DNA of 64,000 nt from Clostridiales bacterium. Its GTDB lineage: Bacteria > Bacillota > Clostridia > Lachnospirales > WQUN01. The position numbers were made by a program, and so were the translations under genes. Positions 34,468 through 45,600 of this stretch are shown here, piece after piece. Position 1 is the first letter of the stretch, and every line of letters starts with the position of its first letter. Under the pieces are notes generated by a model, which did not search any database, was not told the DNA's origin, and was given only the letters and a program-made list of their open reading frames with translations. The stretch spans positions 34,616-98,615 of the forward strand of contig JAISVZ010000196.1 in the NCBI GenBank assembly GCA_031271295.1. Direction: 5' to 3'.

Positions 34468-37400
34468 ATGATACTTTTTATGATGGCGGGGGACCCTAAA
34501 ACCGAACCTCCCTATACAATTGCCTCCGTCTATAGCGCAGCGCCTATTAACGCCGCTAACGCATGGTTCGTTTCGTGGAATGAAGCAAAATTTGTTGCCG
34601 GTTCAACGGAATTTGTTTTCACAGACATTGAAAAATTAAAAAACGCAGTGTTTCATGTTGCCGCTAATGATACTTTGTGCAAGGATATTGCCTTTCAGTG
34701 CAAAGCGCTCTACGGAATGGATATTTTCGCCGCCCGCACCGAACCGGACAAACACTTACAGGTAAGTAAAATTATTAACGATGTTTTCGAATCATGGCCT
34801 CACCCCATGATTGGAAATGTGCTTGTATCCTCAGGCTTTCGCCCGCAGGATAAAAAGAGCCAATACGACGGTAATTGGAATTCGTTTCCGGAAAAATACA
34901 TGAACGCGAAAACTAAAACCGCCATTAACAGTATGATTAATAACCCCGAATCTGTTAAGCTAAGTCCCCTTAAAAAATCCGGGAGGGATCAGGTTCGCAT
35001 CTGCAAGGACATGACCGAGCTTGCCAGAGCGGTAATGGGGGAAATTTCAACATACGCCTCCAAAAAGCTTGAAAAGATTTTCGCGCTGGAGTTGTGCCAA
35101 TCCGATAATCTTTTAATGGCGCAAAGGGAGCTTATTAAATTAATTATTGATGCAGTAAATCAAAGCAATTTAAAGAATTTATTCACAGCAAAAGGTTTTA
35201 GTTCAACAGAATATCTTTCCTTTTACCTTCCGGAAGTAAAAACACTAACCGATAAGCAGCATCATTGGGTTGTTTTCGCGAATATTGTAAACTGGGCTTT
35301 GGATAATAAAAAATTACCGGACGCGGACACTACTGATTCGGCTCTTAATGAAAAGCTTGCTAAATACAAAGTTGAAATGAGTAAATTTCCCTTAACTATG
35401 CAGTGCGCAATGGTAATTAACGCAATAAGAAAGCTCATTTTAGGTCAGGCTGTTAAGCGTTATTCAATAGCGTCAAAAGATGAAACGTCGCTTAATTCGA
35501 ATGATTATGTTATAGGCTGCGAAGTTAAGGATGCGGCGGGAAAAGATTTTATTCCCGAATTGGTAACGGGCAGCGGAAGAAGAGCTCTTTTATGGAATTG
35601 GATGCGCGACGAGGGGCATATTGCAACCAAAACATACAGGCATTACCTGATGCCGCTTTGGGCGGGTCCGTCCGGGCACACAACAGGGTTAATTGAGGTT
35701 TACACTCAAAGATTAAATAGTACGCAGATAAAAGTCGGCGAAGGCAACATTCCCGTGGCATTAATAATAATGTCCTCAATGTTTGCTTTTTGGCGGCTTT
35801 TTTATGATAAAAGAATATGCGCGGTTCATACCCTCGCGGAAACCTTTGAAGCGGTGTTTTCAACTGGTTTGCACAGTACCAGCGATTCTCTTCCCGCCGA
35901 AAAGAAAACCGAGATAGACGGTTATATTCATTTGGAAGAGGAATACATTAAAGACCCGAAGATTGAAAAGTATACGGACGCTTTTAACGCTCTTTTAGCT
36001 TACGGCAGTTCTACAAAGGAATATGTGCATTCGGTGCGTATTATGACGCAAATAAAAGCGAAGCATTTTACAACACTGGAAGGTTTGGATGTTACTTTAA
36101 AAAAACTGCGTGAGAGTTTCGCAAAAAGTATTGTAATACCGCAGTGGTCTAAACCGGTAATGAACGAAACTCTCGCAGATTCGGCAGCGTATGAAACCGC
36201 TTTTGCCACCGCCAAAAACAGCATAACCGTGCAAAATTTTTATACGGGAATAAATGTTAGAACTTTTAAACCCGAAAGCCTTGAAAAATTTAAAATTACG
36301 AGAAGTGCCGCGCCGTCAAAGGCGCTTAAGGCTATTTATGAAAAAATAGCGTCGTCAAAGCTCTACAATTTTGAGCAGGATTTTGAAAACCTTCCGAACT
36401 GTATAACCCAAAGCGGAATAACTCCCTTCCTTTCGGGTATTTCCTTCAATGTTAAAAGCTGCGTTTTGGAAAATACGGCGGTATCTTTTGTTGCGCAAGC
36501 GGATACAACGGCGCGGTTTTTTAACAGTATAAAGCAAATTATCCCTTTAAAAGGCACGGAGGATTTTTTGTGCGCGGTTACCGAAACCGAAAACGGGTTG
36601 GTTTTTGAGGGTGAAATAAAGGTTGATTACGCGTATAAGGCTGCCGAAAATTTTTGGGTTAAAATGGATTCGGTTGTTCTGAGAACAGGATTAGGAAGTT
36701 TTAAGAATGCGCCCGGTACGCAAGGGGAATTTGCCGCGCCGCCGGTAACGGTTATTGCCGGGGAATTTGCCGCGCAGCAGGTAACAGTTAGTGCCGGGGA
36801 TACGCCCGTGCCGTCCGTTTCGGTAAAAGCCGGCGTATCTCACGGCGCGGATGTTTTCGGTTTAACTCTTTTACTTTCACTTACGGATAGCAGCATGTAC
36901 ATAACCGGAGAATATGAACACGGAAAGGTTCTTACCATAAGCAAGCTTCTTTCCGTGTTCGGAATGGATGGCATTATTCCGGCATCTTTACTGCTCCCGG
37001 ACGACGAGAGTATTTTCGGCTCCTTGGGGCTTAGGGAAGTTTCAATTCGAATTACTCAAAACCCGCTTTGCGTTTCAAACATAGCCTTTACCGTAACCGC
37101 CGAAAAACCGTGGGCTATTTACGGGAATAAAATTAAGCTTCAGCCGTATTTTGAAATGGATATTGATTATCCGTTTAACGGCGATAAAAGGCAAGCCGGT
37201 TATACCGTTTTAAGCAAATGGTTTTTGGGTAAAACGGTATTTAATTTAAGCTACCGGAGCGATAAAACCGTTAACCTTGAGTTGGCGCAAGATAGCGAGC
37301 TTAATTTTGCGGAAATTGCAAAACTGTTCGAAATAAACGTAAAATTTCCGGAAATTATCTTTACCGGTTTAAATATGTCTTTAAGCTTAACCGATCAAAA

Positions 37401-40400
37401 TTTTTCAATGTATTTAACCGCCGACGATTTACTGAAATTCGATGTTGGCAAAACAAAAATAGGAATCAGCGATTCCGTTTTTTCTTTGGATTTTATAAAC
37501 GGCAAGTTCGGCAAATTGCAGCTTACCGGAACGCTGATTTTGGGTGGGCTAAGCCTTAATTTAAGCGGAAAGTACTCGGCAGGCGGAGGTTTTTCGTTTA
37601 GCGCGGCTTATTATAACAGCAGCGCTTTTTCCTTGAAGGATTTTGCGGCGCAAGTATCGAAGGATATTTCCGGCAATTTTAACCCCGCGTATATACCGGC
37701 AAATTTCCTTAATGTAAGCATAAGAACCGTCGCGGTATCCTACGATTCGGATACAGGAGCGTTTCTTGCGCTTGCGCAGCTTGAAAACGTTCTTCAAATT
37801 TCGGATAAGTTTTCTATAGAAAGCTTTGCGTTAAAAGTTTCGCTAACCAAAAACAAAGCGGCGGAATTTGAAATTTTAGCGGCGGCTCTTATTTGCCAAA
37901 CAACTGTTTCCTTATTAATCGCCAAGAAGAATAACGATTTTATAATTTCGGGAAGCGCAAGCTTTGCAAACCTTACATTTAAAAGTATTGCGGGCGAATT
38001 TGGAATAGATACGTCAATTCTGCCGGATTTTATAAACGATTTTTCGGTATCAAACCTTTCACTTAATTACAACTTCACGCAAAAGGTTTTTAGCTTCAGC
38101 GCGGCAACAAGCGCGGGGCTTATTAGCGCCGAAATTGCTTCCGGAGAAAAATCCGCGTGGAGTATTTCTTACAAAACAAACCCGTCCATGAGCGTTGATA
38201 TGCTTAATTTGCCGCTTGTGGGGGATATGGTTAAAAAAACGTCGCCCGAAATTGCGGATTTTTCGGTTAAGGATTTTGAAATTGCCGCGTCGCAGGAAAG
38301 CGGAGCAGTGTTTAAATGTGTGGCGCTTGGGAAGGATTTTGCGCTGGATATTTATAAGCCGGAAAAGGTTGCGCTTTCGGATACGCCGGGCGCGGTTACA
38401 TTTTCGGAAACACCGGAAACGCTTACTCTTTCGGAAATTTCGGGCGCGGTTGCACTTTCTAAAGAGCCGGAAGCTTTTACCCTTTCGGATACGCCGGAGG
38501 CGATGAAGTGGCTGGAAATTGGCAAAAGTTTTTCCATAGTTTCAATTCAAAAGGTTGGAATTGGCTTGGATAAAAGCAAAGCCGTTCTTCTTTTGGACGC
38601 TTCGCTTACGGTAAACCCCCTAACGTTTATTTTAACGGAAGCGGGGCTTGGCGTGGATATTAAAAACCCTGCGGATATTTCGTTTTATCTTTCCGGGTTC
38701 GGCGTAAAATTTGATAACGGAAGCCTTTCAATCGGCGGCAGTTTTTCGCGCGTAAAAAGGGACGGCAAGGAAATTTACACGGGTTCGCTTTTAATAAAAT
38801 TCGGCAATATTGCGGCTGCGGCAATTGGAGAATATTCCTCCGGTTCGCTAATGGCGTATTTTGCGCTATCCGCCGCAATAGGCGGGCCGCCCGCGTTTTT
38901 TGTAACCGGTCTTGCTTTGGGGTTTGGGTACAATAAGCGGCTTAACCTTCCGCAAGTTACGGACGTTCCCAAATATCCGCTGATAACGGCGGCGGTAAGC
39001 GGGTTTAATGGTAACACCTTAAGTGAATTCGGCAGATACATAAAGGACGAACACAAGCAAAATTTCCTTGCGGCGGGAGTAAAATTTACCTCATTTAAGT
39101 TGGTAAACGGCTTATTACTGCTCACCGTTTCCTTCGGTAACGATTTTGAAATTGGGCTTCTTGGGCTTGCGGATATTTCCGTACCCGCGAACGTTTCGTC
39201 AAAACCCATTGCCAAGGCGCAGCTTGCGCTACTCGCGGTTTTCAGGCCATCCGAGGGGATACTTAAGGCGGAGGCTCGCCTAACATCGGAATCGTACATA
39301 CTTTCTGAGGATTGCAAGCTTACCGGCGGTTTTGCCGCGTACTTCTGGTTTGGCGCAAGCTCCCGCAGCGGGGATTTTGTAATTTCCCTTGGCGGCTACC
39401 ACCCGGCGTTTGCAAAACCCGCGCATTACCCGGTTGTTCCAAGGCTTAAGCTTAACTGGGATATATCGCGCAACCTTAATATTTCGGGCGAAATGTATTT
39501 TGCGCTTACCCCAAGCACCGTTATGGCGGGCGGGAAACTAAGCGCGGTGTACACTCAGGGAAATTTAAAGGCGTGGTTTATTATATACGCTGATTTTCTG
39601 ATTTCGTGGAAGCCGTTCAGCTACGATATACGGGTGGGCGTTTGTTTAGGAGCGTCATACCGTATAGACTGGTGGTTTATTCACGCCACGTTTTCAATCG
39701 AACTTTCCGCAGACCTTCACCTTTGGGGGCCGGAAGTGCAAGGAAATGTGCGCATTTCATGGTTTATAATTTCCTTTACGGTTTCGTTTTCGACGGGGCA
39801 GGATTATTCAAAGAAAGCTCTTAACTGGAAGGAATTTAAGGAATCGTTTTTAACCGACTCTTCGGGTTCGGATATTTTAACAATAACAATAGACGGCTGT
39901 ATTGGCAAAGCCCGCGACGGTACGGATATTGCGAACCCAAACGAAACTACGGTGGCAGTTACCTCCAAGGTTCCGGAGAGCGGGAATGTGCGCCCGGTAA
40001 AGGGAGAAAAATTAAACGCGCCGATAGTTCTAAACATTAACCGAAGCGGCGAAAACGCGAATAGCCGTTTTGAAAGGGGAACTATTACTCAAAATGTTCC
40101 CGCCGCAATGTGGAAAGCGCCGCCCGCCAAGGAATCGGACAAGTTAAAGGAAGAAAGCGTTGTTAAAAACGTGCCAAGCGGCGTTTCGTTTACATCAAAA
40201 ACCACGCTGCCGGAGCTTTTTCCGAAAACGCGGTTTATTTCACTTGATGAGCTTTACAGGAACAATACCCTTGAATATGAAAAGCGCTTTAAATTTGCGG
40301 CGGAAAAGCAGCTAAATTTATCGGATTCGGGTTCAATTGGCATATTTACGAAGCAAGCGGGTACAAATGAAGCTACCGTGCGAAGGCAAAGGTTTTTAAG

Positions 40401-40494
40401 CGGCCTCGGAATATCGGAAAGCGTAAGCCTTGCGAAAATTGCCGAAGAGGCGGAAAACTGGTTCGCGGAGGATTTGCTGATTTCGAAGCTTTAA
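34468..40494 (+). CDS. 2008-aa DUF6603-like beta-rich protein
   Basis: Residues 1 to about 640 look mixed alpha/beta and match nothing I can name. From about 650 to 1790 short amphipathic strands repeat in phrases like SLSLTDQNFSMYLTADDLL and SLSIGGSFSRVKRDGKEIYT. The conserved core is GLALGFGYNKRLNLP (about 1480-1495), SGDFVISLGGYHPAF (about 1634-1648), YPVVPRLKLNWDIS and ADLHLWGPEVQGNVRISWFI (about 1755-1775). I associate this core with DUF6603, a domain of unknown function in bacteria and fungi; that assignment is from memory. There is no signal peptide and no clear TM helix. The C-terminal 200 residues are charged. Two internal tandem repeats of 12 and 9 residues are present. It is the first gene of a seven-gene cluster. 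Confidence 0.7.
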   Translation: MILFMMAGDPKTEPPYTIASVYSAAPINAANAWFVSWNEAKFVAGSTEFVFTDIEKLKNAVFHVAANDTLCKDIAFQCKALYGMDIFAARTEPDKHLQVSKIINDVFESWPHPMIGNVLVSSGFRPQDKKSQYDGNWNSFPEKYMNAKTKTAINSMINNPESVKLSPLKKSGRDQVRICKDMTELARAVMGEISTYASKKLEKIFALELCQSDNLLMAQRELIKLIIDAVNQSNLKNLFTAKGFSSTEYLSFYLPEVKTLTDKQHHWVVFANIVNWALDNKKLPDADTTDSALNEKLAKYKVEMSKFPLTMQCAMVINAIRKLILGQAVKRYSIASKDETSLNSNDYVIGCEVKDAAGKDFIPELVTGSGRRALLWNWMRDEGHIATKTYRHYLMPLWAGPSGHTTGLIEVYTQRLNSTQIKVGEGNIPVALIIMSSMFAFWRLFYDKRICAVHTLAETFEAVFSTGLHSTSDSLPAEKKTEIDGYIHLEEEYIKDPKIEKYTDAFNALLAYGSSTKEYVHSVRIMTQIKAKHFTTLEGLDVTLKKLRESFAKSIVIPQWSKPVMNETLADSAAYETAFATAKNSITVQNFYTGINVRTFKPESLEKFKITRSAAPSKALKAIYEKIASSKLYNFEQDFENLPNCITQSGITPFLSGISFNVKSCVLENTAVSFVAQADTTARFFNSIKQIIPLKGTEDFLCAVTETENGLVFEGEIKVDYAYKAAENFWVKMDSVVLRTGLGSFKNAPGTQGEFAAPPVTVIAGEFAAQQVTVSAGDTPVPSVSVKAGVSHGADVFGLTLLLSLTDSSMYITGEYEHGKVLTISKLLSVFGMDGIIPASLLLPDDESIFGSLGLREVSIRITQNPLCVSNIAFTVTAEKPWAIYGNKIKLQPYFEMDIDYPFNGDKRQAGYTVLSKWFLGKTVFNLSYRSDKTVNLELAQDSELNFAEIAKLFEINVKFPEIIFTGLNMSLSLTDQNFSMYLTADDLLKFDVGKTKIGISDSVFSLDFINGKFGKLQLTGTLILGGLSLNLSGKYSAGGGFSFSAAYYNSSAFSLKDFAAQVSKDISGNFNPAYIPANFLNVSIRTVAVSYDSDTGAFLALAQLENVLQISDKFSIESFALKVSLTKNKAAEFEILAAALICQTTVSLLIAKKNNDFIISGSASFANLTFKSIAGEFGIDTSILPDFINDFSVSNLSLNYNFTQKVFSFSAATSAGLISAEIASGEKSAWSISYKTNPSMSVDMLNLPLVGDMVKKTSPEIADFSVKDFEIAASQESGAVFKCVALGKDFALDIYKPEKVALSDTPGAVTFSETPETLTLSEISGAVALSKEPEAFTLSDTPEAMKWLEIGKSFSIVSIQKVGIGLDKSKAVLLLDASLTVNPLTFILTEAGLGVDIKNPADISFYLSGFGVKFDNGSLSIGGSFSRVKRDGKEIYTGSLLIKFGNIAAAAIGEYSSGSLMAYFALSAAIGGPPAFFVTGLALGFGYNKRLNLPQVTDVPKYPLITAAVSGFNGNTLSEFGRYIKDEHKQNFLAAGVKFTSFKLVNGLLLLTVSFGNDFEIGLLGLADISVPANVSSKPIAKAQLALLAVFRPSEGILKAEARLTSESYILSEDCKLTGGFAAYFWFGASSRSGDFVISLGGYHPAFAKPAHYPVVPRLKLNWDISRNLNISGEMYFALTPSTVMAGGKLSAVYTQGNLKAWFIIYADFLISWKPFSYDIRVGVCLGASYRIDWWFIHATFSIELSADLHLWGPEVQGNVRISWFIISFTVSFSTGQDYSKKALNWKEFKESFLTDSSGSDILTITIDGCIGKARDGTDIANPNETTVAVTSKVPESGNVRPVKGEKLNAPIVLNINRSGENANSRFERGTITQNVPAAMWKAPPAKESDKLKEESVVKNVPSGVSFTSKTTLPELFPKTRFISLDELYRNNTLEYEKRFKFAAEKQLNLSDSGSIGIFTKQAGTNEATVRRQRFLSGLGISESVSLAKIAEEAENWFAEDLLISKL
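36724..36831 (+). repeat. Three 36-bp tandem repeats inside the 2008-aa gene
   Basis: Units at 36724, 36760 and 36796 encode GEFAAPPVTVIA, GEFAAQQVTVSA and GDTPVPSVSVKA. The first two are nearly identical at DNA level, indicating a recent duplication. Confidence 0.9.
38371..38505 (+). repeat. Five 27-bp tandem repeats inside the 2008-aa gene
   Basis: Five exact-length 27-bp units encode nine-residue repeats: ALSDTPGAV, TFSETPETL, TLSEISGAV, ALSKEPEAF, TLSDTPEAM. They form an acidic Ser/Thr/Pro linker between two beta-rich regions. Confidence 0.9.
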
Positions 40495-40589
40495 TTATGA
40501 GAATCGGGCGCTGCCTGTCTGCGGTTTTAGTGGTCGAAAGTGCGGAAATATTACGCTTTGAAAGGATTATGTTCTGAAAGGAAAATGTT

Positions 40590-41768
40590 ATGGATGTAAA
40601 TGAAAGGGATTTTAAAATTGCGGACTATTACAAACCGGCTCTTGCGGAAGGTACCTACACAATTTCGGGCGTTCAAAACGTTACTTCACCCGAAACGGAT
40701 ACCTTCAAAGCCAACAAAAATTTTTATGTTGCGGTAAACACAGAAACAATTGCGCATTCGGATATTTTCAGCGTTTATCCTTTTCCGGAGCAGCGCGGGG
40801 ATTTTTCCGGAACGCTTCCTTTCATCGTGCTAAATAACGAGGTTTACCCGTGGATGCGGCATTGGATGGACGATATAAACGGCCGTCCGGTTCCGTGGCT
40901 TGCGCTTATTGTTCTTTCGCAGGACGAAGGCGCGGCGCAGGGCGATATAAAGTATTCGCAGTTGCTGAATTTAAAAGAAAAGGGCGTATATTTCCCGTAT
41001 GTAAATAACCCCGCGTCGTTAAGCCGCGACGACGATAACGTACATATTGTTACAATTCCAAAAGCGGTATACGAAAAAATAATTCCCGCCGCCGAGGATT
41101 TGCCGTGGCTTACTCACGCCAAATTCATAAATTTATCCGCCGCAGAGGATTCCGTTGCCGAACAAAACGGCTGGTATTCTACCATTATCGCTAACAGGTT
41201 TGTTCCGTCGGTTAAAAACAGGGCGGTAAAAAGTACGGTTCATTTGGTTTCGGTAGACGGCTATTTAAACGGCAATATTTCCGCGGAATATAATTACGTG
41301 CGTTTTGTATCTTTGCATCACTGGAGTGTTTATTCGGAAAAAACCGAAGAAAAATCGTTCGTAACTCTTGCCCAAGGGCTTAGCCGCAACTGCCGCGAAG
41401 TAAAGGATAATTCGCTTAAACCGCATTATCTGCGCACAGGGGAGAAAACGTATTCTTTTTACCGTTCGCCGCTTTTGCCGCTTGAATCTAAACGCTTGGA
41501 AAACATTAACGGCGAGGAAAAATTTACAGCAGACGGCAGGCTTATATACGATTTGGAAAACGGAATTTTTGACGTAAGTTATTCGGCGGCGTTTAACTTG
41601 GGAAGGCTTATAACCTTAAGCAGGCGCGGCGAAGCGGAAAAAATTGTGGCCTGGCGCAAGGACGAGGCGGCAAGCAGGCATTTAAACAGTATTGATTCGG
41701 CAATAGGCTTAAGGCTGTACAATTTAGAAGAGCTGTGCCAAAACCTGACGGAGAATAAATTATTATGA
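40590..41768 (+). CDS. Conserved protein of unknown function, cluster gene 2
   Basis: 392 aa. No signal peptide, TM segment or catalytic motif was recognised. Distinctive stretches are FKANKNFYVAVNTETIAHSD, FSVYPFPEQRGDFSGTLPFI, VLNNEVYPWMRHW and PWLALIVLSQDE. The last two resemble blocks I recall from uncharacterised actinobacterial and myxobacterial proteins encoded beside DUF6603 genes; a search is required to confirm this. It is 95 bp after the 2008-aa gene. A small direct repeat (GAAAGGATTATGTTC / GAAAGGAAAATGTTA) lies at its RBS. It overlaps the next gene by 4 bp. Confidence 0.65.
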   Translation: MDVNERDFKIADYYKPALAEGTYTISGVQNVTSPETDTFKANKNFYVAVNTETIAHSDIFSVYPFPEQRGDFSGTLPFIVLNNEVYPWMRHWMDDINGRPVPWLALIVLSQDEGAAQGDIKYSQLLNLKEKGVYFPYVNNPASLSRDDDNVHIVTIPKAVYEKIIPAAEDLPWLTHAKFINLSAAEDSVAEQNGWYSTIIANRFVPSVKNRAVKSTVHLVSVDGYLNGNISAEYNYVRFVSLHHWSVYSEKTEEKSFVTLAQGLSRNCREVKDNSLKPHYLRTGEKTYSFYRSPLLPLESKRLENINGEEKFTADGRLIYDLENGIFDVSYSAAFNLGRLITLSRRGEAEKIVAWRKDEAASRHLNSIDSAIGLRLYNLEELCQNLTENKLL

Positions 41769-42652
41769 AAAGACGGCTGATTACCAACCAATTTGAAAAA
41801 TTAAATTACATTCCGGCAAACATTCCGGAAGGGCTGAAGGATTATGCCGGCAGGCTCCGGCTATTAAACGACATTCCCCTTACTTACCTTCTAAGCGACA
41901 TATCGGATTTAAGCGAGGAAAGTATGCGCTTTTTTATCGTCGATATCAATTGGACGGACGCGCTTGTGGACGGCGCGTTCTCAATAGGAAGAGTATGCGC
42001 GAGGGATTCGGCGGCGGATAGCTGCGCAATTAATTCCGCAAACGAAAGCAGGAGCTATTTCGATACGCCCAGGCTTAAACGAATGCATCCAAACCATAAA
42101 AGCTCTCTTATGAAAAACATGCCGGATACCGCCGCAAACGAGGATTATAAGCTTATAAGCGGGTTTATTATGCGCTCGCAAATGGTGCGCGTTATGAAAG
42201 GCTTGCTTTTGTACGGCTACGATAAAAACGGCGCGCCCAAAAGCAACATGGACGATGGTTCTCCCCTTAATATTTTGCGCATGGAAGCTATAACCGACGA
42301 TATTTTAATTTGCCTGTTTCACGGGTTGGTTTACGAAATACTAATCGCGGAGCCTAAAACGGGGCTTAGGTTCGGAGTTTCCGCAGTAGACGAAAGCGGA
42401 GCGAATTTTTCGCGCAGTATAGACCTGCGCTCCGCAATCGACAGCGATGATTTTGGAAAAAGAATAGAGTCGTTTTGCATAGATAGTTACACGGACGAAA
42501 ACGGCAGGCTTCACGCATGTAAGTTGGCGGAGGCGGTAGGAAACGAGCTTTTAAGTAAAAACAAGCTTGGCGCTGATAAAATAACGCCGTCGCGCTTTGC
42601 GTTTGAAATGATTGCGGTTGCGCACAGGGCAAAATTCCGCTCCGGAACATAA
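41765..42652 (+). CDS. Conserved protein of unknown function, cluster gene 3
   Basis: 295 aa, starting by an ATGA overlap with cluster gene 2. Notable blocks are RLRLLNDIPLTYLLSDISDL, SMRFFIVDINWTDALVDGAF, ISGFIMRSQMVRVMKGLLL and ILICLFHGLVYEILIAEPKT. It has no TM, signal peptide or recognised active site. The obligate coupling with gene 2 suggests a physical complex. The next gene is 21 bp downstream. Confidence 0.65.
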   Translation: MKRRLITNQFEKLNYIPANIPEGLKDYAGRLRLLNDIPLTYLLSDISDLSEESMRFFIVDINWTDALVDGAFSIGRVCARDSAADSCAINSANESRSYFDTPRLKRMHPNHKSSLMKNMPDTAANEDYKLISGFIMRSQMVRVMKGLLLYGYDKNGAPKSNMDDGSPLNILRMEAITDDILICLFHGLVYEILIAEPKTGLRFGVSAVDESGANFSRSIDLRSAIDSDDFGKRIESFCIDSYTDENGRLHACKLAEAVGNELLSKNKLGADKITPSRFAFEMIAVAHRAKFRSGT

Positions 42653-42673
42653 GTAAAGGCGAGGAGGTTTACT

Positions 42674-45600
42674 ATGGCAGAAAAGCTTATTATCCCGATG
42701 ATTGTTTTGGCGCGGAACTTAAAGCGCCCGCTTCAGGTTCCGGCGCTTAACCCTAATTACAAAACCGCGCTTAACTCATACCTGGGCAAGGATTCCGCGC
42801 CGGGCGCCTTTAACGAAAATATTTTACTTGAAAGCGGAGTGCATCTGCACTTTATTTTGCCGTCCGCGTTAAAGCATGGAACCGAAGCGGAAAATGCAAA
42901 CGGAGAAAAAGTATTCGATTATACCGCCGTCCCGGACAGGTTTATTGTTACCCGTATGCTCGAAAAAGGCGGCAAAGTTGAAACCGAATGCAGTATTGTT
43001 GAAAGTAATTTTTATTCGCTGAACGCGGCGTACGCGGGCAGCGTTACAATCCCCAAATTTGACGATTTGAGGGCAAGGCACAGATACCGCTACATGGGAA
43101 GGTGCTACAACGCCAAGGCGGGCGCGCCCGCGTTAACGGAAGAGGACGGCTATTTTGAAAAAATTACGGCGGTAGGCGCGGGCGACCCTATGTTTTGCGC
43201 GTATTACCCAAGCTGCAAAAGCGTGTTCGGCTTTTACGATAATTTGGACGGGGTGCCGCCCGGTTCGGTTTTAAGTTATTTTGTAGCGGGCGTTTATTCC
43301 AATGCCGCAAACGACATTTTCCATAATGTTAAAACACCGGATGACATGAAAACCGCTTTATCAAAGTACGATTTATCGGCGGATACCGGAGGCGCGGTTT
43401 GTAACAGCTCCGTTCTTTTCGGCGCAGCGGCGGGAATTGATATTTCGAAGGAAAGCCCCGTGCCGCTTGGGGAAATAAATATCGGGGTTGGCAAAAGTTC
43501 CGGCGAAGCGTTATCCGCCGTCATAAAGGAAATTTATTATAAAAACGATGCGGGTATGGAACGCTTTTTAACCTCCGTCCAGTACGATACCGCGAGCGAA
43601 GCGGCGCAGCCGGACGGGAATTTTAAAATAGACGACGATATCCATTTCCGCGGTTTTACGCGAACCGATTCCTTGGAAAATACGTATTCGCTCAGGCTTG
43701 CCAAGGATATGGCAAAGAAGGAATTACCGCTTCTTTCGCGGGAATATTCCGATTTGGTAAAGCTGGAACATGAAATAGGCAAGCTGCGCCGTGAACTTGA
43801 GTACAACAGGAACTCGCTTTATTATCTGTGGGAAATTTATGAGGGAGCAAGTTCGGCGCGGGAAAAGCAGATAATTGAAATAATAAACCCTGTTATTTCA
43901 AAAATAACTGAGCTTCGAAGCCTTATATATAATAAAATTGCCGATGCTGCTACAAAGAGGGGCAAGTTTCAAGTTATGCTTAAAGAACATAAGGCGGAAT
44001 TGGAATTGCTGCAGGCGCAGCCGTTTTATTATCCGGCAGACCCTGTTGTTATGCTCTTTGGAGAGGGCATGAACCGAACCTACGCCTTTGGGGAGGACGG
44101 GCGTTTTGAAGCGGACGATTCGCTTTATTGCTTAGTAAAACCGCTTACGTGCAACATACCGAACGGTGAGCTCGCCTCTTACTTTAAAGCATTAAGTATT
44201 TTACCGGGTCTGTGTGAAAATTATAAGGATTTGGCGGTAACGGCGCTTCTGCTGGATTCGTTTAACATTCTGCCGAAATTAAAGCTTGAGCCTAAAATAA
44301 ACGAAAAATATTCTCCTGTAATGATTAACGGCAATACGTTAGAGGCCGTTACATTATTAATGCACTGGGAAACAGAATTTTATCCGGATTATGTTGGCTC
44401 GAACCCGGAAAACAGCGTGTTTAAATGCGGTAATACGGATTATGAGTATTTAGGCGAAAGAATGGGCGGCAAGAAAAACTGTTCGGGAGTTACCGTTTTA
44501 ACGCCGCACGGAATTTACAATTTGCAGGATAAACTAAAGAAGTATCTTGAATATACTAATTCTCCCGAAGCGGAGGCTTTAACGGAAAAAATACGGGATT
44601 TGGCGGCGGTATCTCAAAATTTGGGCGGTTTTAATTTAAGCCTTACGGCGCTTAAGTATTCAATTCAATATCCGGTTGATATAGATGCTAAGGACAGCTT
44701 TTCCAAAAAAATTGCCGAATGCATTGCGCCGGAGGAAACTGAATTTTATGAACCCAAAGCCGAAAGGCTTGCCGTTTGCGGCAACACGCAAATTTTCCCT
44801 TTAAGGGAGGGTTTTTTCAACATTTCCAAGCTTGCCATAACTACCACATTCGGCGAAAGCAGAAAAATAATTGATACGAATCTTGATTTTAAAGGAACAA
44901 AGTTTTTTTCGGAAAACTTGTATCCGGTAAAAGACAGTTACTGCTTTTTTCCGCTTGCGCTAACCTCACGCGTAAGGCTTTCGGCTTATTTTGCGGCTGC
45001 CTTTAGCAATACGGCGGTATCCTCGCCGCTTCCCGGCGCGTCGCCGGTTATAGGAATTTTTATGCCGGATGTTTTAAACCGGAATTTAAACGTATTTTCC
45101 AACCTCGGCGAAAGTATCGGCATTATGAAAACATCGTATAGAGTTATCGGCGGCAAAAAAAGAGCGGTTGGGCGGTTTGTAAAATCGCCGTTAGCGCCTG
45201 CCGAAATTGATTGGCGCATAACGGATTTTATTTCGGAGTTAAATGCGGATAGCACCGCTTTTGAAGAGGTTATGGCGGCAATAGACGAGAAACTGAACTT
45301 AACTCTTCCGCTTTCGCAAAACAACTTTATATACGGGCGTGCGCTTGTGCTGGCGGAAGTTTCGGCGGAGCTTGAGTTTTTCGGCGGTTGCGAATGGTCT
45401 AAGTTGGATGCGGATATTGGCAAGTTTAACGATATAGGGCTTTCGGAGCAAAAGTTTAACGTTTATTTTGGGGATAAAAACCGAGCTTTAGACGGCGTAT
45501 GCTGCGGTTTTTACAACGGTTTTTCAAAGGGTTTTACGGCGTTCGGCGCGGAAAACGAAAAAAATTCTTACCTAAACGCCAAGCCTTTTTCGGTAAGCGC

